Origin: Nitriliruptorales bacterium
GTDB taxonomy: Bacteria; Actinomycetota; Nitriliruptoria; Euzebyales; Egibacteraceae
Length of the DNA stretch: 11,478 bases
NCBI GenBank assembly: GCA_007119305.1
Contig: SKPY01000072.1
Location: 1 to 11,478, forward strand
Direction of reading: 5' to 3'
A model generated the notes under the pieces. The model was not told where the DNA came from. It was given only the letters and a program-made list of their open reading frames with translations, and did not search any database. Both the position numbers and the translations under genes were made by a program. Numbering within the stretch: position 1 is the first letter of the stretch; each line of letters begins with the position of its first letter. Below, piece by piece: positions 6,692-11,478 of the stretch.

Positions 6692-7242
6692 CGTCCGAAC
6701 TCCGTGCGCGGAGCAACGCGGGCGTCGGCCTCGGCTTTGAAGTACTCGGCGGCTGCAAACCCGAGCGGGCCGGCGACGAGCACCGTGGGGATGCGCTGCA
6801 CGGCGGTGTTGAGCTGCTTCACGACGGCGTTGTAGTAGCGCCGGGCGAACGAGATGTCCTCCTCCAGGGTCGTCAGCTCTGCTTGCAGGGCGAGGAAGCT
6901 GGCGCTCGCCTTGAGGTCAGGGTAGGCCTCGGCGACGGCGAACAGGCGCTGGAGCGCGCCCTCCAGCGCGTCGTCGGCGCGCCCGGCCTCTGCCGGCCCG
7001 GGTGCCTGCACGATCCGGGACCGCGCCGCGGTCACGGCCTCCAGCGTGGCGCGTTCGTGGATCCGGTAGGCCTCAACGGTGTCGACCAGGTTGGGCACGA
7101 GCTCGGCGCGGCGGGTGAGCTGGACGTCGATGCCGGACCAGGCCTCACGCACCCGGTTGCGCAGTCCCACCAGCCGGTTGTACGTGGCGATCAGCCACAC
7201 GGCGAGGGCGAGCGCCACCGCCGCCGGCACGAGCCAGCTCAC
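6688..7242 (-). CDS. lemA: LemA family protein
   Basis: A 184-residue LemA family protein. One N-terminal membrane span (residues 2-20) is followed by the signature YNRLVGLRNRVREAWSGIDV, then RRAELVPNLVDTVEAYRIHE and a long helical bundle ending in a YYN segment (FARRYYNAVVKQLN) and FKAEADAR. LemA proteins are anchored with a short outside N-terminus and a cytoplasmic helical body; the biochemical role is unknown. I prefer the GTG at 7242: GGGAGGA lies 4 bases upstream and the span then starts at residue 2, as in homologues. The ATG at 7281 would add 13 polar residues, has no clear RBS, but overlaps the stop of the small acidic frame upstream (ATGA). It precedes DUF2207 with a 4-bp overlap, so they are co-translated. 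Confidence 0.92.
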   Translation of the reverse strand: MSWLVPAAVALALAVWLIATYNRLVGLRNRVREAWSGIDVQLTRRAELVPNLVDTVEAYRIHERATLEAVTAARSRIVQAPGPAEAGRADDALEGALQRLFAVAEAYPDLKASASFLALQAELTTLEEDISFARRYYNAVVKQLNTAVQRIPTVLVAGPLGFAAAEYFKAEADARVAPRTEFGR

Positions 7243-7246
7243 ATGA

Positions 7247-7253
7247 TCCTCCC
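7247..7253 (-). promoter_or_regulatory. Strong RBS GGGAGGA deciding the lemA start
   Basis: GGGAGGA on the minus strand ends 4 bases before the GTG at 7242. It favours this start over the ATG at 7281, which has no comparable RBS. Confidence 0.65.
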
Positions 7254-7277
7254 GCAGGTCCGACGCCCGCTCCGCCG

Positions 7278-7382
7278 TCATGGTACGTCCGCCGGCACGA
7301 GGCCGTCGTCGACCCCGCCCTCATCGAGCATGGGGTCGTCCTCGAGCGGATCGCCCTCGAAGTCGTCCACTTCGCAGGCCAT
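7278..7382 (-). CDS. Possible acidic microprotein (34 aa)
   Basis: A short frame, ATG at 7382 to TGA at 7278, sits in the gap between the protease and lemA. The product is very acidic: 13 of 34 residues are D or E and there is no K or R (MACEVDDFEGDPLEDDP at the start, DDGLVPADVP at the end). Third positions are mostly G or C, like the genes around it. Its stop overlaps the upstream alternative lemA ATG (7281) as ATGA, which would couple the two. Against it, there is no RBS before the ATG, the frame stays open further upstream, and I know no family. It could be chance, a microprotein, or the end of a frame-shifted longer protease. Confidence 0.25.
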   Translation of the reverse strand: MACEVDDFEGDPLEDDPMLDEGGVDDGLVPADVP

Positions 7383-7407
7383 CGCCGACAGGGCCAGCAG
7401 CCCGGGT

Positions 7408-9372
7408 TCACCCTTGGCCGGTAGGACGGGTGCGCTCCACGCCCGCAGTGCCGGGCTCGGGTGCTGTCCCCGACATGCCGGCCGCGCCGAACAGCCCGTC
7501 GCGGTCGCGGGTGGCAAGCGACGGGGTCGCGTCGCCGGGCTGCACGTGGGTGCCGTAGGTCCACTGCACCTCGTAGGGCACCTGGTCGGGGTCTGCGACC
7601 AGGAAGCCGCCGACCGGTCGCCGGCGCATGAGCCACTGCTCGACAGGGTGGTCGCCTCCGACACCGGCCAACAGCAGCGGCGCCTCGACCCGCCCGGCGA
7701 CGCTGGCGGCGACGACGGCCGCGCCGACCGAGCCGAGGGGTCCGATCACGACCGGCTCCTCGAAGCGGGTGCCGAGCTGGAGCGGCCACTGTCGGGTCGC
7801 GAAGTTCACGGCGAACGTGACAGGGTCGGTGACGACGGCCAGCTCGGGGACGATGCCCTGGGCCCACAGCCGGTCGAGCACGGCGTCGTCCAGCGCTCCG
7901 GGACGCCCGACGACCGTGACCTCGCCCACGGTCGGGTGCTCGGCGAGCCACCGGTCCACCGGCGCCGACAGGAACTGCGGGTCGGTGACGAGCAGCGGGA
8001 CTCCCCGGCGCCCCGCTGCGGCGGCCACGGCCGCAGCCGCCCGAGCCATGTCCGGATGCTCATCGGTGGAGATCAGGAAGGCGCGCTCCGGTCCCACACC
8101 GGTCTCGGCGCGCCGCTCCTCCGCGATCCGTGTGGCGATCTCCGTGCTGAGCCGCACGGCAGGCCCGTGCACCGTGTAGGTCACGTCTTCGGGGGGATCG
8201 TGCATGTGTTCAACGCGCAGGTCCCAGCCTGACAGGTCGCTGCTGCAGCGCTCCGGCCAGTGACCCACGAGCGTCACCCTGCCCGGGTTCGTCGCCGCCC
8301 GTGCGAGCTCGTCGGCAGCAGGCTCCTCGAGGCACGCGTTGTCGGGCAGGCGTGACAGCAGCAGCGGTGCGTCTGTGGCCCCCGCGAGCGCCGCCGCCAG
8401 GAGCGGCGCGAGCACCCCCCGGTCGCTGCGGGCGACGATCACGTCGTCGGCCCGGTGGGTCCAGGTCGTCGCGTAGGAGGCGCGGGCCGCGGTGGCGGCG
8501 TGACCCGGGCCGTACAGGCGTGGCAGCGTCGGGTAGAGATGGCGCGCGGCGTCCTTGTCGGCTGCGGCGATGCCGTCCCGGCAGGGCCCGAAGCGGTAGT
8601 ACATCGCCCGGCAGCGGTGCTCGTCGTCGGCCATCTCGGGCCGCCAGCAGATCTCGCCGGGTTCGCACAGGTGCGCCATGCCCATCGCGTGGCCGACCTC
8701 GTGCGCCATGACCCCGGGCAGGCGCTCGGGGGCGACGTCGGGACAGATCGCGATGTCGACCTGCGGGCTGAACAGGGCCTCGTTGCCGTAGCGCTGCTCG
8801 ACGTGGGCACGCGCCGGGGCGGCGTTCCAGAACGCCCCCCCGAGGTAGCCCGGCGGGCACGACTGCCGCAGGTACACCACCGACGTCCCGTCAGGGCGCG
8901 GACGGTGCTCGGGATGCTCGACGACGCTCACGAACTCGGTTGCCCAGCGCGACCCGGGGATGCCGTCCCACTGCCCGACCGCCGCGATGACCTCCTCGAG
9001 CCCGTACCGCTCCGCGAGGCGGCGGTCGACGTGGTAGCGGAACGGCAGGGCGCTGTCGGGCACGAGGAACGGCAGCTGCTGCCCCTGCCAGACCGCGGTC
9101 TTCGACACGAGCGCGCGATGGATGAGCGCTGCCGGGGGGCTCGCCGCGGTGAGGGGGCCGTCGGGTTCCGGCACGTACGTGGGGCGCCCGGAGAACAGAT
9201 CGTTGCGCGCACGGGCCTCGGCCTGCTCGACGAGCAGACCGACGTCCGGGGGCCCCGGACGGACCGGCTGCGGGAGCGCCAGCGGTGACAGCGTCGCCGC
9301 CGCGATGATCATCGCGGTGAGCCCGACCGTCCACGCGCGTCCGCGCCCGGTGGGGACGTCCCGCTTCTGCAC
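7408..9372 (-). CDS. Secreted matrixin-like zinc metalloprotease with C-terminal CWB2-like repeats
   Basis: A 654-residue secreted protein. The n-region is basic (QKR, RGR) and the hydrophobic stretch at 13-33 ends in LALP, a signal peptide or anchor. The catalytic domain (about 100-281) carries HEVGHAMGMAH, the metzincin zinc site HExxHxxGxxH, with ligands H224, H228 and H234 and base E225. A Met-turn candidate is M247 (PEM), with cysteines nearby (C236, C242, C254, C264). It closes with AAADKDAARHLYP, like the DI-x-x-I-x-x-LYG end of matrixins (M10). Residues about 305-600 hold three degenerate cell-wall-binding type 2 (CWB2) units: VIVARSD to VTLVG, FLISTDE to VTVVG, and a third ending FLVADPD. 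I chose the GTG at 9372 because AAGGAGGA lies 9 bases upstream; an ATG at 9459 would bury the signal. It is first of four genes leading to DUF2207. Confidence 0.85.
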   Translation of the reverse strand: MQKRDVPTGRGRAWTVGLTAMIIAAATLSPLALPQPVRPGPPDVGLLVEQAEARARNDLFSGRPTYVPEPDGPLTAASPPAALIHRALVSKTAVWQGQQLPFLVPDSALPFRYHVDRRLAERYGLEEVIAAVGQWDGIPGSRWATEFVSVVEHPEHRPRPDGTSVVYLRQSCPPGYLGGAFWNAAPARAHVEQRYGNEALFSPQVDIAICPDVAPERLPGVMAHEVGHAMGMAHLCEPGEICWRPEMADDEHRCRAMYYRFGPCRDGIAAADKDAARHLYPTLPRLYGPGHAATAARASYATTWTHRADDVIVARSDRGVLAPLLAAALAGATDAPLLLSRLPDNACLEEPAADELARAATNPGRVTLVGHWPERCSSDLSGWDLRVEHMHDPPEDVTYTVHGPAVRLSTEIATRIAEERRAETGVGPERAFLISTDEHPDMARAAAAVAAAAGRRGVPLLVTDPQFLSAPVDRWLAEHPTVGEVTVVGRPGALDDAVLDRLWAQGIVPELAVVTDPVTFAVNFATRQWPLQLGTRFEEPVVIGPLGSVGAAVVAASVAGRVEAPLLLAGVGGDHPVEQWLMRRRPVGGFLVADPDQVPYEVQWTYGTHVQPGDATPSLATRDRDGLFGAAGMSGTAPEPGTAGVERTRPTGQG

Positions 9373-9381
9373 GGGCTGGTG

Positions 9382-9389
9382 TCCTCCTT
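9382..9389 (-). promoter_or_regulatory. Near-perfect RBS AAGGAGGA deciding the protease start
   Basis: AAGGAGGA on the minus strand ends 9 bases before the GTG at 9372 and nearly fully complements the 16S rRNA tail. It argues against the longer frame starting at 9459. Confidence 0.7.
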
Positions 9390-9409
9390 GCCTCCAGCGT
9401 GCTCCTTCG

Positions 9410-9467
9410 ACCGTACCTTGCGAGCGCGGGGGTGCGCGCGTGGCCTCGGGATGTGTCAATCATCATG
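9410..9467. promoter_or_regulatory. Divergent promoter region, protease / unknown gene
   Basis: This gap (9373-9514) separates two divergent genes. Its only AT-richer stretch is 9451-9467, holding a perfect minus-strand TTGACA (9459-9454). No good -10 lies 16-19 bases beyond it. A separate minus-strand TACGGT (9415-9410) fits the TANNNT -10 pattern, 37 bases before the protease GTG, but at the wrong distance from that TTGACA. The promoters are somewhere here, but exact boxes are uncertain. Confidence 0.25.
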
Positions 9468-9514
9468 TCGGCGGGCAGCACCTGCCGGTGAAGGAACGGC
9501 TGCGAGGAGGACGG

Positions 9515-9889
9515 ATGGGAGCCACGCTGCGGTACGCGAAGGTGATCGACCGTGAGGAGCATCAGCGCCGGGGCGGTGGTGTGCGTCCGAGCCTGCCCAA
9601 CCACGTGCAGCTCACCGGCGCGCCCCCGGCCGACGCGGCGCCGTTCACGGTGCTGCGGGCCTGGGACGACTTCGACGCGTTCACCGAGACCTGGCGCATC
9701 GTGGACCCCCACGGGCGCACGGTGCGCGACCCGTCGTCGCGCGAGGTCGTGGCCGGGCAGGCCGACCTCGAGGACGAGGTCGACGACCAGCTGTTCGAGT
9801 ACGCCGACGACGGCTACCAGGTCGTCTTCGAAGTCGACGGACGCGAGGTCGCACGCGTGGACTTCGCCGTCACCGACCGGGCGGACTGA
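9515..9889 (+). CDS. Unrecognised 124-residue acidic protein
   Basis: A real-looking gene with a strong RBS, AGGAGG at 9505-9510, 4 bases before the ATG. I do not recognise the family. After a basic N-terminus (GATLRYAKVIDREEHQRRG, residues 2-20) comes LPNHVQLTGAPPADAAPFTV, then FTETWRIVDPHGRTVRDPSS. An acidic stretch follows, ADLEDEVDDQLFEYADDGYQ, ending VVFEVDGREVARVDFAVTD. Alternating hydrophobic residues in the last 30 suggest a beta-sheet, with EVDGREVARVDF a likely hairpin. There are no cysteines, signal peptide or membrane span, so it should be a soluble cytoplasmic protein. It is divergent from the protease and convergent with the stress protein, so it is probably transcribed alone. 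Function unknown. Confidence 0.75.
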   Translation: MGATLRYAKVIDREEHQRRGGGVRPSLPNHVQLTGAPPADAAPFTVLRAWDDFDAFTETWRIVDPHGRTVRDPSSREVVAGQADLEDEVDDQLFEYADDGYQVVFEVDGREVARVDFAVTDRAD

Positions 9890-9955
9890 TCCCGCGCCGC
9901 CACGCCGGCCGGACACACCGCCGCCGCGTCGGCGATCGCAGTGCGGGACGTCGGT

Positions 9956-9995
9956 GGCGGCCGGGCGGGGGGAGACGTATGCCCGCCCGGCCGCC
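9956..9995. terminator. Perfect 14-bp hairpin between convergent genes
   Basis: GGCGGCCGGGCGGG (9956-9969) is followed by a 12-base loop and its exact complement (9982-9995). It starts 8 bases after the minus-strand universal stress gene stop (10003) and 67 bases after the plus-strand stop (9889). Position and strength fit a bidirectional terminator. No T-run follows on either strand. Confidence 0.75.
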
Positions 9996-10002
9996 GGCGC
10001 AC

Positions 10003-10488
10003 TCAACCGGTTGGGCGGACGATCACAACCGGGCAGGACGCGTGCTGGGCGCACTGTTGCGAAACAGACCCGAGCACGAGCCCCGCGAACCCGCCGCGGC
10101 CCCGTGAGCCGATCACGAGAAGATCGGCGCCGCGTGCGTGCTCGATGAGCGCGCGGGGTGGCCGGGTTTCCGCGATGACGAGCGGCTTCACCCGCACGTC
10201 CTCGGTCCCCGGCACGTCGTTGATGACTCCCTGCAGCACCTGCTCGGCGCGTTCTTGCGCCTGCGCGCGCCGCTGGTCGCGCCACCGCCGCTCGTCGGCG
10301 GCGAGACGCTCGATGGTGGTCGCGGTCGTGCCGATGTAGCTCTGCGCGTAGGGGTTGTAGTCCTCAGGGGGCCCGTACGCGTAGACGACCTCGAGCGTCG
10401 CATCGTGCGCGCGGGCCTCCTCGACGGCCCACGCCAGCGCCTGCTTCGACTCGGGTGAGCCGTCCACCCCGACCACGATGCGTTCCAT
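10003..10488 (-). CDS. Universal stress protein (UspA family), ATP-binding type
   Basis: A 161-residue single-domain universal stress protein, cytoplasmic and normally a dimer. It opens with the first strand and loop IVVGVDGSPESKQALAWAVE (4-23) with D9, which contacts nucleotide in the family. The C-terminal nucleotide site G-2x-G-9x-G-S is exact: G127, G130, G140 and S141, in GSRGRGGFAGLVLGS, so it should bind ATP. The last strand is CPVVIVRP. A charged helix, about 56-86, is rich in R and Q. The ATG at 10488 is preferred to the one at 10503: GAGGGAG lies 6 bases before it, and the protein then starts just before the first strand. The upstream region holds a hairpin and a DosR-like palindrome. 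Such genes often respond to hypoxia or stasis in actinobacteria. Confidence 0.93.
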   Translation of the reverse strand: MERIVVGVDGSPESKQALAWAVEEARAHDATLEVVYAYGPPEDYNPYAQSYIGTTATTIERLAADERRWRDQRRAQAQERAEQVLQGVINDVPGTEDVRVKPLVIAETRPPRALIEHARGADLLVIGSRGRGGFAGLVLGSVSQQCAQHASCPVVIVRPTG

Positions 10489-10522
10489 CACTCGCTCCCT
10501 CATCTGCTGCAGCCCCTACCCT

Positions 10523-10550
10523 GCCGGTGCCGGCACTGCCGGACACCGGC
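10523..10550 (-). terminator. 12-bp hairpin, tad operon terminator or usp leader
   Basis: GCCGGTGCCGGC (10523-10534) pairs with GCCGG-A-CACCGGC (10538-10550), a 12-bp stem with one bulged A (10543) and a 3-base loop ACT. It lies about 140 bases after the tadG-like stop and 35-62 bases before the usp start, both minus strand. It may end tad transcription, or sit in the usp leader. Confidence 0.4.
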
Positions 10551-10568
10551 GCAACGGCCTTACATGGC

Positions 10569-10582
10569 GGACCGAAGGTCCC
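10569..10582 (-). promoter_or_regulatory. DosR/DevR-like box upstream of usp
   Basis: On the minus strand GGGACCTTCGGTCC contains a perfect GGACC-TTC-GGTCC inverted repeat. It matches 10 of 14 central positions of the mycobacterial DosR box consensus GGGACTWWAGTCCC, including GGGAC. It lies 81-94 bases before the usp start. Universal stress genes are classic DosR-regulon members in mycobacteria, so the context fits. No regulator gene is in the window, and a convincing -10 is lacking (TAGGGG at 10519-10514 is the best). Confidence 0.4.
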
Positions 10583-10622
10583 GGGCAGCGCGGGACGTGC
10601 CGGGTGGGCGACTAGGAGCGAC

Positions 10623-10714
10623 GGCGGTCTTGGGTCACCGGCTCCGCCCGGTTGCGGACACGGGTCACGGGTTTCGGTCCCAGTGCGGTCATGGGTCACG
10701 GGCTGCGGCCCACG
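10623..10714 (-). repeat. Three-copy imperfect 30/31-bp tandem repeat
   Basis: Three consecutive units start at 10623, 10653 and 10684, lengths 30, 31 and 31. Each carries the core GCGG-x-C-x-x-GGGTCAC-x-GG at about the same place. Units 2 and 3 agree at roughly 25 of 31 positions and unit 1 is more diverged. The array begins within the last codons of the tadG-like gene (stop 10689-10691) and runs into the gap before usp. Function unknown. Part of unit 1 recurs at 88-109. Confidence 0.6.
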
Positions 10715-11198
10715 GTTGCGCGGTCGCCTGGACGACGACCTGCCAGCTGCCAGGGGCCACCAGTCCGAGGAGCGTGCGCGGCACCTCGCCGGCGGCGGTG
10801 ACGGTGACCGTGGTGGTGTCGGCCGTCACCGTCAGCGAGCGCAGCGCCATGGGGGGCTCGGCGCGCGCTGCGTGGGCGCGCGCCAGCGCCTCGGCCGCCC
10901 CCGGATCCAGCACCACGTCGCCGTGGGTGCGGAAATGCCCGGTGTCGATCGCGGACGCGCCGGCCACCGCTGCGGCGTCGGCGAGGTGGGCGAGCGCGCG
11001 CCGCTCGCTGAAGCCGCGCCACAGGTCAAGCGACAAGCCCCCGGCGACCAGCAGCATGAGGCACAGGCCCAGCAGCCACAGGGTGACGCTGCCGGCGTCC
11101 TCGGAGCGGGGCTGGAGCGCGGCTGGCGCGCCGGCGGTGGCACGGCAGACGGAGCGGGACTGGAGCGCGGCTGGCGCGCCGGCGGTGGCACCGCTCAC
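10689..11198 (-). CDS. TadG-like pilus assembly/secretion protein (N-terminal TadG-type domain)
   Basis: A 169-residue protein of the Tad/Flp pilus group. The conserved segment DAGSVTLWLLGLCLMLLVAG (35-53) and GLSLDLWRGFSERRALAHLA continue into DAAAVAGASAID. This is the typical TadG-type N-terminus: one membrane span at 37-57 with the body outside (ADAAAVAG is the hallmark). It is short: the C-terminal von Willebrand-type part of long TadG is absent. These minor pilins or anchors serve Tad pili or envelope secretion. The start is a GTG overlapping the upstream tadE-like stop by 4 bp (GTGA). The N-terminal tail carries a duplicated 16-residue unit, 4-16 and 20-32 (ATAGAPAALQ, one residue different: S14 versus P30). 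Confidence 0.8.
   Translation of the reverse strand: MSGATAGAPAALQSRSVCRATAGAPAALQPRSEDAGSVTLWLLGLCLMLLVAGGLSLDLWRGFSERRALAHLADAAAVAGASAIDTGHFRTHGDVVLDPGAAEALARAHAARAEPPMALRSLTVTADTTTVTVTAAGEVPRTLLGLVAPGSWQVVVQATAQPWAAARDP
11102..11191 (-). repeat. 48-bp-period direct duplication at the 5' end of the tadG-like gene
   Basis: Positions 11102-11143 and 11150-11191 are 42-base copies that differ at one base (41 of 42 identical), spaced by 48 bases. 48 is a multiple of three, so the duplication is in frame and gives 16 extra residues before the membrane span. The near-identity suggests a recent event. Confidence 0.9.
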
Positions 11199-11478
11199 GG
11201 CGCAAGACTGCGGTAGGCGTCGAGCGGCTCCTGGTGGCGTGCGGTCCAGGTGAACCCTCCGATCGGGCCGGCCAGCGGCGTCACCGTCACCGGTACGATC
11301 ACCTGCACGACGGCGGTCGCGTCGCCGCTGCGGGCGGGGCGACCGTCCGGCGCGCGGGCCACGACGACGTCGATCCCGGCCACCGCCGCCGCGTCGATGC
11401 CGTGGTTGGCGAGGATCTCCCGCGCGAGCGTGCGACCGCTGTCCTCGCCCGTGTCGGGGTCGGCGGCGAGGGCGGCCA
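11195..11478 (-). CDS. TadE-like pilus protein, 3' part (5' end outside window)
   Basis: An open frame reads in from the window edge and ends at 11195-11197. The visible 94 codons encode LAADPDTGEDSGRTLAREIL, then a region with VVVARAPDGRPARSGDATAVVQVIV, ending GGFTWTARHQEPLDAYRSL. The final pattern (VVQVIVPV, hydrophobic GG, then TWTARHQEP-x-D-x-YRS) is typical of the C-terminus of TadE-like proteins, where substrates are displayed outside the membrane. The membrane span must lie in the missing N-terminus. It overlaps the TadG-like gene by 4 bp, so both are one operon. A TadE assignment is likely, but the domain is only partly visible. Confidence 0.65.
   Translation of the reverse strand, partial: AALAADPDTGEDSGRTLAREILANHGIDAAAVAGIDVVVARAPDGRPARSGDATAVVQVIVPVTVTPLAGPIGGFTWTARHQEPLDAYRSLAP

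Noticed and set aside
6613..8232. 539-codon plus-strand open frame opposite lemA and the protease
   Set aside because: Crosses two real genes and their gap, repetitive G/R/H/E composition, no domain or RBS.
9373..9459. 29-residue N-terminal extension of the protease (ATG 9459)
   Set aside because: AAGGAGGA before GTG 9372 and a signal peptide starting there make the shorter form far more likely.
8891..10285. 464-codon minus-strand frame overlapping the protease and usp ends
   Set aside because: Overlaps three well-supported genes in other frames and runs through the 14-bp hairpin; composition is arginine-rich noise.
10489..10503. Five-residue extension of the universal stress protein (ATG 10503)
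   Set aside because: The RBS GAGGGAG fits ATG 10488, and the family normally starts just before the first strand.
10523..10714. CRISPR array
   Set aside because: The repeats at 10623-10714 are adjacent and imperfect with no spacers, and no cas genes are present.

Overview
The window is very GC-rich DNA with dense, tightly packed genes, frequent GTG starts and 4-bp stop/start overlaps. Gene content points to an actinobacterium (Actinomycetota): a DUF2277 protein, a bifunctional fatty acyl-CoA reductase of the AcrA1 type, cell-wall-binding (CWB2) repeats, a Tad pseudopilin pair and a universal stress protein. I cannot place it more precisely; a deep-branching lineage is possible but unproven. 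No rRNA, tRNA, CRISPR array, phage gene or transposase was seen.

Layout, left to right. (1) 1-1242, minus strand: a two-gene unit, DUF2277 then a PIG-L/LmbE deacetylase. It is followed by a 30-codon remnant that looks like the C-terminus of a SnoaL-like protein. (2) 1361-1729, plus: an Hsp15-like S4 RNA-binding protein. It converges on a minus-strand HPF/RaiA-like ribosome-associated protein (1804-2142), with a hairpin between them. (3) 2281-4281, minus: a 666-residue fusion of an extended and a classical short-chain dehydrogenase, a fatty acyl-CoA reductase. It is divergent from msrB (4385-4804, plus). (4) 4808-9372, minus: an envelope cluster reading from a secreted matrixin-like zinc protease with CWB2-like repeats, through a possible acidic microprotein, to a LemA protein and a DUF2207 membrane protein with a polyglycine tail. 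(5) 9515-9889, plus: an unrecognised 124-residue protein. It converges on a universal stress protein (10003-10488, minus) across a perfect 14-bp hairpin. (6) 10689-11478, minus: a TadG-like protein and the 3' part of a TadE-like protein, the end of a pilus-type (Tad) operon that runs off the window.

Themes. Two ribosome-associated proteins sit side by side, and MsrB and the stress protein suggest stress or redox management. The CWB2 protease, LemA-DUF2207 and Tad genes concern the cell surface. The most distinctive items are the protease-CWB2 fusion placed before LemA-DUF2207, a DosR/DevR-like palindrome upstream of the stress protein, a 48-bp duplication that lengthens the TadG N-terminus, and a 30/31-bp repeat array after tadG. 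One unit of that array recurs, 21 of 22 bases, about 10.5 kb away at the SnoaL remnant. I do not see a clearly new defence or mobile system.
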